Shown here: positions 1 through 7,074 of the stretch, piece after piece
Position numbering within the stretch: position 1 is the stretch's first letter
How the letters are laid out: every line of letters starts with the position of its first letter
NCBI RefSeq assembly: GCF_017351175.1
Contig: NZ_JAFMPN010000006.1
Location: 1-64,000, forward strand
DNA length: 64,000 bases
Direction of reading: 5' to 3'
Source of the DNA: Desulfovibrio sp. Huiquan2017
GTDB taxonomy: Bacteria > Desulfobacterota > Desulfovibrionia > Desulfovibrionales > Desulfovibrionaceae
Position numbers and translations under genes: made by a program
Notes under the pieces: generated by a model
What the model saw: only the letters and a program-made list of their open reading frames with translations
Told to the model about the DNA's origin: nothing
The model's database searches: none

Positions 1-39
1 CAAGAAATACGGGAGTCCTTGACATGGGGCCGCATAAGA

Positions 40-68
40 AATGCCCCGCCGAATGACTGGCGGGGCTT
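40..68 (-). terminator. Hairpin downstream of the 81-aa gene
   Basis: An 8-bp GC-rich stem (43-50 paired with 59-66) with an 8-base loop lies just past the 3' end of the minus-strand gene ending at 94. On the minus strand it is followed by a short T-containing run. On the plus strand it is followed by TTTG, so it may act in both directions. Confidence 0.45.
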
Positions 69-93
69 TGTCGTTACCAACGGGACAGGAAGG

Positions 94-339
94 CTACTCA
101 ATCGCGCCGAGGGTGCGCACCGAGGCGATCTTCTCCCAGTCGTAGTAGGTATTGACGTTCAGGCCGTCCTTGACGCAGGTCATGCGGACGAACTCCTCGC
201 CCAGAAACAGGGTCGCCCCCTCGTAGATCTCACCCTCGTTGACCTGGATCTTGACGTCCTTGCGCAGCTTGCGGGACATGGTCCCCTGCACCGGTTTGGA
301 TGCGTACTCGAAGACTTTTTCCAATGTCGCCTTGTTCAT
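94..339 (-). CDS. Small conserved-looking hypothetical protein (81 aa)
   Basis: The 81-residue product is charged, soluble-looking and beta-rich (KIQVNEGEIYEGATLFLG). It has no signal peptide, membrane segment or catalytic motif that I recognise. A GGAGGAAC-like ribosome site precedes the ATG at 339 on the minus strand, and a hairpin follows the stop. It lies downstream of nifB in the same orientation but is separated from it by about 600 bp of tandem repeats, so co-transcription with nif is uncertain. Function is not known to me. The long frames overlapping it on the other strand run through repeat DNA and were set aside. Confidence 0.6.
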   Translation of the reverse strand: MNKATLEKVFEYASKPVQGTMSRKLRKDVKIQVNEGEIYEGATLFLGEEFVRMTCVKDGLNVNTYYDWEKIASVRTLGAIE

Positions 340-408
340 GCGTTCCTCCAGGGACTCTTTCTGGTTTCGGACCGGAAGAAACCGGCCCGGAAAAGACTGT
401 CGGGCGGC

Positions 409-932
409 GCGATCGGGCCGGTACGACCTGTATGCGATCGCGGTCAGCTCGGTTCGAGCGCGAGGCGCAAGGGATAGCCGGGGGCGAAGCGTATTTCCCC
501 ATACGCGAGGGTCCGGCTATCCCGCCGCAACGACGCGATCGGGCCGATATGGCCTGTATGCAATCGCGGTCAGATCGGTTCGAGCGCTAGGCGCAAGGGA
601 TAGCCGGGGGCGAAGCGTATTTCCCCATACGCGAGGGTCCGGCTATCCCGCCGCAACGACGCGATCGGGCCGATATGGCCTGTATGCAATCGCGGTCAGA
701 TCGGTTCGAGCGCTAGGCGCAAGGGATAGCCGGGGGCGAAGCGTATTTCCCCATACGCGAGGGTCCGGCTATCCCGCCGCAACGACGCGATCGGGCCGAT
801 ATGGCCTGTATGCAATCGCGGTCAGATCGGTTCGAGCGCTAGGCGCAAGGGATAGCCGGGGGCGAAGCGTATTTCCCCATACGCGAGGGTCCGGCTATCC
901 CGCTGCAACGACGCGATCGGGCCGATATGGCC
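409..932. repeat. 126-bp tandem repeat array, 4.2 copies, hairpin in each unit
   Basis: Units start at 409, 535, 661 and 787, with a partial fifth at 913-932. Copies at 535 and 661 are identical by eye. The copy at 787 differs by about one base. The copy at 409 is diverged in its first 55 bases. Each unit carries an 11-bp inverted repeat (GGGATAGCCGG with CCGGCTATCCC) enclosing a smaller palindrome (GCGTAT, TTCCCC, ATACGC). The array fills the gap between the 3' end of nifB and the 5' side of the 81-aa gene. The unit length is a multiple of three, so a frame stays open through it, but there is no sign that it is coding. It resembles an amplified REP/MITE-type palindromic element. Confidence 0.93.
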
Positions 933-936
933 GCGA

Positions 937-2205
937 TTAACCGCACCCCGCGCCGCCGCCGGCACAGCCCGAGCCGATGCCCGAACGGCGGACCTTGAGT
1001 GCGTTGATGTCGCCGCCCTCGAAGACGAAGCGCAGGGCGTCCTCGATGAAGCCGTCCACGGTGTGAGCGCGGATGCCGTGCTCCTCAAGGACCAGACGCG
1101 GGGTCTCGCCCACGGCGGCGCAGAGCACGGCCCGGCAATCCTTGAGAGCGGCAGCCAGGTCGGCCCAACGCTGGGGACCACACCCCGCCTGCGGGGCCGG
1201 GCGCTCCTCGACGAACCGATAGCCGCCGGACTCGGACTCGCCCCATATCTGGAAGGCCTTGGCCTCGCCCAGATGCTGGTTGACGAGCAGCCCTTCGCGG
1301 GTAGCCACGGCCACGAACGGGCGGGCCATGGCCGCCTCCAGGGGCTTAAGCTTGGAGCAGGCCTGGAGCGTACCGCACAGGGCCGAGGACTGGTCATCGC
1401 CAAGCAACCCCACGGCGTCGGCGCGGCAACGCTTGCAGTGGGTCATCTGCTCGATAAAGGGTTCGGCCTCCCTGCGCAGGGGCAGGATGGTCTCGCGGCC
1501 CGGTTCCGGGATATGCTCGAACGGAGTGTCGGCCGTGGGCTTGAGCGGGATCATGTTCTGGATGTCCGCGCCCAGGGAAGCGCAGACCCTGGCCACCTCG
1601 ACCACATGATGGTCATTGACGCCGGGGATGACGATGGAGTTGATCTTGACCGTGACGCCACGCTTTTTGAGCCCCCTGAGAGCCGCAAGCTGGCGGTCCA
1701 GGAGGATCTCCGCGCCCTTCTCGCCGTGGTAGACCACGTTGCCGTCCTTGACCCAGGCGTAGATCTTGGCCCCGATGGCCGGATCCACGGCCGAAATGGT
1801 GATGGTTACGTGGGACACGCCGAGCTCGGCGATGTCGTCCAGATACGGCAGGATGCCCATGCCGTTGGTGGACAGGCAGAAAAGCAGTTCGGGATGGCTC
1901 GCGTTCAGCAGCCGCATGGTCTCCAGGGTCTCGGCCGGGTTGGCGAAGGGATCGCCGGGACCGGCGATGCCCGCCACGGTGATGCGCGGCTCCTTCTCCA
2001 AAACCTTTTCCATGTATTCCGCGGCTTGAAACGGCTTGAGCACGCCGGAGGTCACGCCGGGGCGGGACTCGTTCACACAGTCGTACTTGCGGTTGCAATA
2101 GTTGCACTGGATGTTGCACTTGGGGGCCACGGGCAGGTGCACGCGGCCACAGCTTCCGGCGCTCTTCTTGTTGAAACAGGGGTGCTTGGTGGTATCCTTG
2201 GACAT
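937..2205 (-). CDS. nifB: NifB: radical SAM FeMo-co biosynthesis protein with C-terminal NifX-like domain
   Basis: NifB makes NifB-co, the 8Fe-9S-C precursor of the nitrogenase cofactor, by SAM-dependent carbide insertion. The 422-aa product starts with the NifB HPCF motif and has the radical-SAM cysteines in CNIQCNYC (Cys30, 34, 37), followed by NRKYDC and ESRPGV. The AdoMet domain covers roughly residues 20-270. A NifX/NafY-like domain follows from about residue 295. The extreme C-terminus is a Gly/Cys tail (GSGCAGGGAGCG) that might hold metal. The start at 2205 has a CAGGAG ribosome site. It is the last nif gene of the operon, 75 bp after nifN, and would depend on the sigma-54 promoter before nifH. 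Confidence 0.96.
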   Translation of the reverse strand: MSKDTTKHPCFNKKSAGSCGRVHLPVAPKCNIQCNYCNRKYDCVNESRPGVTSGVLKPFQAAEYMEKVLEKEPRITVAGIAGPGDPFANPAETLETMRLLNASHPELLFCLSTNGMGILPYLDDIAELGVSHVTITISAVDPAIGAKIYAWVKDGNVVYHGEKGAEILLDRQLAALRGLKKRGVTVKINSIVIPGVNDHHVVEVARVCASLGADIQNMIPLKPTADTPFEHIPEPGRETILPLRREAEPFIEQMTHCKRCRADAVGLLGDDQSSALCGTLQACSKLKPLEAAMARPFVAVATREGLLVNQHLGEAKAFQIWGESESGGYRFVEERPAPQAGCGPQRWADLAAALKDCRAVLCAAVGETPRLVLEEHGIRAHTVDGFIEDALRFVFEGGDINALKVRRSGIGSGCAGGGAGCG

Positions 2206-2280
2206 GTCGGTTCTCCTGTGGTTGCTTCGGCGGGGGCACGCATCCGTTTCCTCCCGCCGCGTCGGTGCCGCGTTCCGTGT

Positions 2281-3648
2281 TTAGATATAGCCGTAGCCGA
2301 TGGGAGAATCGGCCTGTTTCTTCTCGATGACCGCGTTGACAACCCGGTCAAACAGGGCCTGGGTACCCTTGTAGCCGAGAGTCAGGGTGCGCTGACCGCC
2401 GAAGCGGTCATGAATGGGAAAGCCCACGCGGACCAGGGGCACGTTCCACGCCTTGGCGTAGCGGTATCCCTTGGAGTGTCCCACCAACAGATCCGGAGCG
2501 AGTTCCCCGGCCTCGGCCGCGATGTCGTGAAAATCCACGGCCTCGCGCACCTCGGGGGCGATGCGGGCCACGCCGTCGGTGACCTTGGCGATGGCCTTCT
2601 CCAATCCCTTGTTGCGCGCGCCGGTGCCGGCCAGGACCACGTCCACGCCGATCTCGGACAAGAACGCGCACAGCCCCACGACCAAGTCCTCCTCGCCGTA
2701 GACCACGGCCCGCTTGCCGAAGATGTACTTGTGGCCGTCCACGTAGGCGTCCACCAACCGGCCGCGCTCCAGTTCGTAACGACGCGGCATGGCCTTGCCG
2801 GAGATGTCTTCCAGGGTCTCGAAGAAACGATCGGACTCGCGCAGCCCCATGGGCAGGCCGAGGCGGTGATTGGGTATGCCGAACCGCTCCTCCAGGCTCG
2901 CGCCGCCGCTCTTGGCGGGCAGACAGCGGCCGAATTCGATGGTCGCCCGCGAGCCGCTCATGGTCTTGATGTCCCCGATGGGCGTGCCGCCCTCGGGAAT
3001 CTTGACGTAGTCTTCGAGGGCCGGGCCATCCAGGGTCTCGGAGATATCCGGGAGGATGGTCGCCTCGATGCCGAAATGGTCGCAGATGTCGCGCAGATGG
3101 CGGACGTCTTCGCAGGAAACCAGGCTGGGCAGGATGTTCACCCGGCCGGTGGCGGGCGCCTTTTCCAGGCAGAGCTGCTCGACCATGGAACGGACCGCGC
3201 CGTGCCAGCCATCCATATGCGTACCGTTATAGCTGGGGGTCGAAACCCGAACCAGTTCGGGAAGATCGAGATCGCCGAATTCCTTGTAGAACTCCCCGAA
3301 GTACATGGGTACGTCGTCGCCGATGGTCTCGGTCAGGCAGGTGGTCGCCACACCGATGAGCTTGGGCTCGTACTTCTTCATGACGTTGAGGATGCCCTTC
3401 TTGAGATTCGGGCCGCCGCCGTAGATGGCGTTCTTCTCGCCCAGCGCCGAGGACGCGATGTCCACGGGCTCGCGGAAATGGGAGATGATGTAGCGGCGCA
3501 TGTAGGTGGCGCACCCTTGGGAGCCGTGCAGGAAGGGAATGGCCCCCTCCACGCCCCGGAAGGCCAGGGAGGCCCCGAGCGGCGTACACAGCTTGCAGGC
3601 GTTGGTGGTGGAGACGAAATTGGGCCTTGCGGTCTTGACCTTACTCAT
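2281..3648 (-). CDS. nifN: NifN: FeMo-co scaffold subunit beta
   Basis: NifN pairs with NifE in the alpha2beta2 scaffold that matures NifB-co into FeMo-co before transfer to NifDK. The 455-aa product has NifK/NifN-family features: an N-terminal CKLCTPLGA segment, HGSQGCATYMRR, and TTCLTETIGDD. The frame is open further upstream, but the ATG at 3648 is chosen because it overlaps the nifE stop by 8 bp (translational coupling) and has AGGAGG just upstream. No C-terminal NifB fusion is present; nifB is a separate gene 75 bp downstream. Confidence 0.95.
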   Translation of the reverse strand: MSKVKTARPNFVSTTNACKLCTPLGASLAFRGVEGAIPFLHGSQGCATYMRRYIISHFREPVDIASSALGEKNAIYGGGPNLKKGILNVMKKYEPKLIGVATTCLTETIGDDVPMYFGEFYKEFGDLDLPELVRVSTPSYNGTHMDGWHGAVRSMVEQLCLEKAPATGRVNILPSLVSCEDVRHLRDICDHFGIEATILPDISETLDGPALEDYVKIPEGGTPIGDIKTMSGSRATIEFGRCLPAKSGGASLEERFGIPNHRLGLPMGLRESDRFFETLEDISGKAMPRRYELERGRLVDAYVDGHKYIFGKRAVVYGEEDLVVGLCAFLSEIGVDVVLAGTGARNKGLEKAIAKVTDGVARIAPEVREAVDFHDIAAEAGELAPDLLVGHSKGYRYAKAWNVPLVRVGFPIHDRFGGQRTLTLGYKGTQALFDRVVNAVIEKKQADSPIGYGYI

Positions 3649-5044
3649 TGGCGGCCTCCTTGCGGGCTTCCTTGGCGAGGTTGGCGCGATTGGCGCGCCG
3701 CGGGGCGAATTGCCAGACGGGAGACATGGCCGAGGAATGGATCTCGCGGGCGAAGTTGAGCATACCCCGAAACCCTTCCAGGGCCTCTTTGCGCTCGTGG
3801 TTGTGGTCGCAAAAACCCACGCCCAGCTTGTAGGCGATGGGCCGCTCCTTGACCCCGCCCACAAAGACGTCCACATCCTTCTCCTTGATGAAGTGGGAGA
3901 GTTCGAGCGGATTGGCGTCGTCGATGATGACCGTGCCGGGGTCGGTGATCTCGGCCAGCTCGGCGTAGTCCTCCTTGGTGCCGGTCTGGGAGCCGACAAC
4001 CACGACCTTCATGCCCAGATGGCGGAAGGCCTTGACCAGGGAGAAGGCCTTGAAGGAACCGCCCACGTACATGGCGACCTTCTTGCCCTCCAGGTCCCTG
4101 CGGTAGCGGGCCAGTTCGGGCATGAGCTTGCCAAGCTCCTCGCGGACCAAAGCCTGGGTCCGTTCCACGATGCCCGGATCCATGTCCTTGAAGAAGTCGG
4201 CCACCTGGTACAGGGAATCGGCCATGTCCTCGATGCCGAGATAGGAAACGCGCTTGAACGGCGTGCCGAACTCCTCCTGCATCATCTTGGCCAGGTCCAG
4301 AGTGGCCCCGGAGCACTGGACCAGATTCAAGGCCGCGCCGTGACACCGGGCGATGTCGGCCACGCGGCCGTCGCCGGTGATGTTGGCAACCACCTCAACG
4401 CCCATGCGTTCGAAGTATTCGCGAATGATCCAGATCTCCCCGGCCAGGTTGAAGTCGCCGAGGATATTGATGGACACGGGCGAGATGTCGGCGGTGTCGC
4501 CTTTGCCGATGAGCCGAAACATGGCCTTGCATGCGGCCAGGTACCCGGCGCGCTTGTTGCCCTTGAACCCCTCGGACATGACCGGCAGCACCGGGATGCC
4601 CTTCTTTTCGGTCATCTTGCGGCAGACCGCCTCCAGGTCGTCGCCGATAAGCCCCACGATGCAGGTGGAGTAGACGAAGGCGGCCTTGGGAGAGTGCCGG
4701 TCGATGAGTTCATCCAGGGCGGCGGCAAGCTTTTTCTCGCCGCCGAAAATAACGTCGGTCTCCTGAAGGTCCGTGGAAAAGGACAACCGGTGGAGTTCCG
4801 GCCCGCTGGACAGCGACCCCCGGATGTCCCAGGTGTAGACCGCACAGCCGATGGGCCCGTGCACCAGGTGCAGGGCATCGGCGATGGGATAGAGGACCAC
4901 GCGGGAGCCGCAGAACACGCAGGCGCGCTGGCTGACCGCGCCCGCCAGGGATTCGCGGTTGCAGGCGATGTCGATGGCGCCTTCGCCGGTCCGGTGGATC
5001 TGGTCCCGTCTTTCCTCAAGTATGGTCGAACTGGTCGTGCGCAT
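3641..5044 (-). CDS. nifE: NifE: FeMo-co scaffold subunit alpha
   Basis: NifE is the NifD-like half of the NifEN cofactor scaffold. The 467-aa product shows CVFCGSRVVLYPIADALHL, HGPIGCAVYTWD and FSTDLQETDVIFGGEKKL, all typical of NifE. The ATG at 5044 is preferred over one at 5068 because AGGGGAAG lies 6 bases before it; the 5068 start has no ribosome site and overlaps the remnant of the preceding GNAT gene. The end overlaps nifN by 8 bp. Confidence 0.95.
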   Translation of the reverse strand: MRTTSSTILEERRDQIHRTGEGAIDIACNRESLAGAVSQRACVFCGSRVVLYPIADALHLVHGPIGCAVYTWDIRGSLSSGPELHRLSFSTDLQETDVIFGGEKKLAAALDELIDRHSPKAAFVYSTCIVGLIGDDLEAVCRKMTEKKGIPVLPVMSEGFKGNKRAGYLAACKAMFRLIGKGDTADISPVSINILGDFNLAGEIWIIREYFERMGVEVVANITGDGRVADIARCHGAALNLVQCSGATLDLAKMMQEEFGTPFKRVSYLGIEDMADSLYQVADFFKDMDPGIVERTQALVREELGKLMPELARYRRDLEGKKVAMYVGGSFKAFSLVKAFRHLGMKVVVVGSQTGTKEDYAELAEITDPGTVIIDDANPLELSHFIKEKDVDVFVGGVKERPIAYKLGVGFCDHNHERKEALEGFRGMLNFAREIHSSAMSPVWQFAPRRANRANLAKEARKEAANE

Positions 5045-5067
5045 TATGCTTCCCCTATGTCGATACA

Positions 5068-5160
5068 TTACAAGTCGTTGCCCGGACGCCGGCTATCTTC
5101 TGCCGGGACCGCGTCCGGATCCGCGAGGAGCATCAGCCGCCCCACGCTGTCGGCCCAGGC
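5068..5160 (-). other. In-frame remnant of the GNAT C-terminus after a TGA stop
   Basis: Directly after the TGA at 5161-5163 the same frame continues for about 30 codons to a TAA at 5068-5070. It reads AWADSVGRLMLLADPD and then a PAED-type segment. RLMLLADPD-x-x-PA is what normally follows the acetyl-CoA-binding helix in GNAT enzymes. The gene therefore probably once extended to here, and the TGA is a nonsense mutation or a sequencing error. The remnant ends 24 bp before the nifE start. Confidence 0.65.
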
Positions 5161-5487
5161 TCATTCGGTGAGCCTATGGATCAGCAGTTCGCCGAGGCCC
5201 TGGCCCCGCCAGTCCTCACGGACAACCACATCTTCGATGAGGACGGCGGGACCGCCTTCGGCCTCTTGGATCGTCAGCCGTCCCGAACACAGACCGACCA
5301 CAGTCCCGTCGGCGATGTTCGCGATCAGGATGCGTCCCCGACCGTTTTTCAGCATCAGTTCCGGATCGCGCCGTTGCCCGTCCCTGTTTACGGTCTCCTC
5401 GCAGGGCGAAACGACCGAACGGTGCAGGGACACGAGACCGGGAAGGTCCGCGCGGGTTGCGGGGCGGATGACGACGGCTTCAGGCAT
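5161..5487 (-). CDS. GNAT-family N-acetyltransferase, probably truncated by a nonsense codon
   Basis: The 108-aa product has the GNAT beta-strand layout and the acetyl-CoA pyrophosphate loop as DWRGQGLGELLIHRL near its end. Family members usually run to about 140-160 aa. Here the protein stops just after motif A, and the expected C-terminal strand lies in the same frame beyond the stop (5068-5160). It sits between the 2Fe-2S ferredoxin and nifE in the nif operon, so it is translated with nif mRNA if at all. The substrate is unknown. Without the C-terminal strands the fold may be inactive. Confidence 0.7.
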   Translation of the reverse strand: MPEAVVIRPATRADLPGLVSLHRSVVSPCEETVNRDGQRRDPELMLKNGRGRILIANIADGTVVGLCSGRLTIQEAEGGPAVLIEDVVVREDWRGQGLGELLIHRLTE

Positions 5488-5502
5488 GGGACTCTCGATG
5501 GC

Positions 5503-5805
5503 TTAGGACGCCAGGTACTCGGCGGCGGGTTCGCCGTCTTCCAGGCCGTCCAAAATGGTGTCGATCGCTTCTTCGGAATTCACGCCCTTGAACCACCAGT
5601 TCTCGGGCTGGATGACCATCATGGGCCCGGACTCGCACTGCTTCAGGCAGGTGGAGCCGACCACCAGGGCGTCCATGCCGCGATCCAGAATCTCCTCCTC
5701 GATATATTGCAGGAACCCGTCGGTCTGCTTGTGACAGATGCCCTTGGGCTCTCCGGCCGCGCGGAAGGACTGACAACAGATGATCATTCTCTGGGGGATA
5801 GCCAT
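5503..5805 (-). CDS. Thioredoxin-like [2Fe-2S] ferredoxin of the nif operon
   Basis: The 100-aa product has the thioredoxin-fold 2Fe-2S ferredoxin pattern: cysteines at 10/11 and 24 (CCQSFRAAGEPKGIC) and at 53 and 57 (TCLKQCESGP), then PENWWFKGV. Such Shethna-type ferredoxins are common in nif operons, where they are proposed to carry electrons for nitrogenase or cofactor assembly. It is cytoplasmic and has no signal. It lies 20 bp after the NifB-like gene and 15 bp before the GNAT gene. The start at 5805 has a GGAGAG-type ribosome site. Confidence 0.85.
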   Translation of the reverse strand: MAIPQRMIICCQSFRAAGEPKGICHKQTDGFLQYIEEEILDRGMDALVVGSTCLKQCESGPMMVIQPENWWFKGVNSEEAIDTILDGLEDGEPAAEYLAS

Positions 5806-5825
5806 TTCCTCTACTCTCCTTCTGG

Positions 5826-7001
5826 TTACTTCTTGTTCTTCTTGCCTTTCTTACCGCCCCCGTAGAGCACATCCACGGTTCCCTCGATCTCGCCGTCCGT
5901 GATCAGGACGGACAGACCCTTGCGGCTCAAAATTCTTCTCGGGTTCTCCCCGGCCGAGGCGGCCAGCAGAACGAAACAGTCATGCAGGATCTCGGACAGC
6001 TCCTCCCAGCGCCGAGCTCCGGCCCCGGGCTCCGGCAGATCGCGCATGCCCAGCAGACAGGCCAGGCCGTCCCCACGCGGGCCGTAGATCATGGCCTTGA
6101 CGGCATGCCCCAGGTGCAGGTCCACCTCCATGCCGTTGGAGCTGACCACGGCCACGTTGGGCCGCTCGCGGGTGGGTTTGGGCAGGACCGCGACCTTGGC
6201 CTCGGGCTTGCCCGCGACCTCCAGGCCGACCAGCTCCACGCCGCATTCGTCGAACCCGGGCATGATGTCGATGTGCCGCCCCGCACGCTCGCGGATCTCG
6301 GACAGCAGCTCCAGGTCTGTGGCCGCCGGTCCGTCCTCCACGCCCTCCCCGGGATGGTAGGGAACCACGGCCATGATATCCGCGCCGAGCCCGGCCATGG
6401 TCGAGGCGATCCTCTCCACATGTCCGGCGTTGTAGCCGGGATACACGGTGGTGTTGACCTTGACGGTCAGCCCGGCGCGCTTGAAGGCGGCCACGGACCG
6501 GGCCTGATCCGTGACCAGCAGCTCGGCGGCCTCCTTGAGCGGCAGGGTGTGCCGGGCGGGCCGGATCCAGGCGTAGAGCTTTTCCGCCACCTCGGGGTCC
6601 ACGGCGTCCACGAGCACGGTCACGTGGGATACGCCGAGATCGGCCAGTTCCTCGGCGTATTCAGCGCCGTTCATGCCCAAGGTGGTCAGGCAAAGGGAAA
6701 GATCGGGGTACTTGTCCCGGACCAGACGCAGGGTGCGCAGGGTCAGATCCGGGGCGGTCAGGGGGTCGCCGGGGCCGGTAATGCCGACGATGCCGATGGG
6801 CTTGTCCTGCTCCAGGACGTGATCCAGCCAGTTGAGGGCCTCCTCGGGCATCATGGCGGGCCTGGGGCCGTCGTTCCCAGCAAAGCGGATGCGGGCATTG
6901 GCGCGCGGGGCCACGGGCAGGTGCAGACGGCCCACGGTTTTGCGTACGGTCATGCCGAAGCAGGGATGGGATGCGTACTCTTCAGCGGTGGTCTTGGACA
7001 T
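5826..7001 (-). CDS. NifB paralogue lacking all radical-SAM cluster cysteines (NifB-like/NifX-like fusion)
   Basis: The 391-aa product follows NifB end to end: HPCF, GRLHLPVAP, GITGPGDPLTAP, GVSHVTVLVDAVDPEV, AWIRP, and a C-terminal NifX-like domain from about residue 270 (NVAVVSSNGMEVDLHLGHA). Where NifB has CNIQCNYC, this protein reads ANARIRFA, so the three AdoMet-cluster cysteines become Ala34, Ile38 and Ala41. It cannot bind the catalytic 4Fe-4S cluster in the usual way. The frame is intact and has a good ribosome site (AGGAA) at 7001. It sits between nifK and the ferredoxin, which argues for a selected non-catalytic role such as cluster carrier, scaffold or regulator. The C-terminus is Lys-rich (GGGKKGKKNKK), unlike the Gly/Cys tail of NifB. 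Confidence 0.88.
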   Translation of the reverse strand: MSKTTAEEYASHPCFGMTVRKTVGRLHLPVAPRANARIRFAGNDGPRPAMMPEEALNWLDHVLEQDKPIGIVGITGPGDPLTAPDLTLRTLRLVRDKYPDLSLCLTTLGMNGAEYAEELADLGVSHVTVLVDAVDPEVAEKLYAWIRPARHTLPLKEAAELLVTDQARSVAAFKRAGLTVKVNTTVYPGYNAGHVERIASTMAGLGADIMAVVPYHPGEGVEDGPAATDLELLSEIRERAGRHIDIMPGFDECGVELVGLEVAGKPEAKVAVLPKPTRERPNVAVVSSNGMEVDLHLGHAVKAMIYGPRGDGLACLLGMRDLPEPGAGARRWEELSEILHDCFVLLAASAGENPRRILSRKGLSVLITDGEIEGTVDVLYGGGKKGKKNKK

Positions 7002-7074
7002 GACGAATTTCCTGGGTTGGGAGTTTGGTCCGGGGCGGAGGGGGAAGGACTCCGCCCCGGACCGGGTTTGAACG

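Noticed and set aside
409-932. CRISPR array
   Set aside because: Units are 126 bp and nearly identical throughout, with no unique spacers, and no cas genes are nearby.
239-940. Plus-strand frame with a 42-residue protein repeat through the tandem array
   Set aside because: The unit length of 126 bp is a multiple of three, so an open frame persists by chance. There is no ribosome site, and the element is better explained by its DNA palindromes.
1063-3759. Long open frame (898 codons) on the plus strand over nifB/nifN
   Set aside because: It is antisense to conserved nif genes and has repetitive Gly/His/Asp/Leu-rich composition typical of GC-rich shadow frames. No ribosome site or family match.
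5161-5163. TGA read as selenocysteine in the GNAT gene
   Set aside because: GNAT enzymes have no known selenocysteine at this point, and the position follows an ordinary acetyl-CoA-binding helix. A nonsense mutation is simpler.
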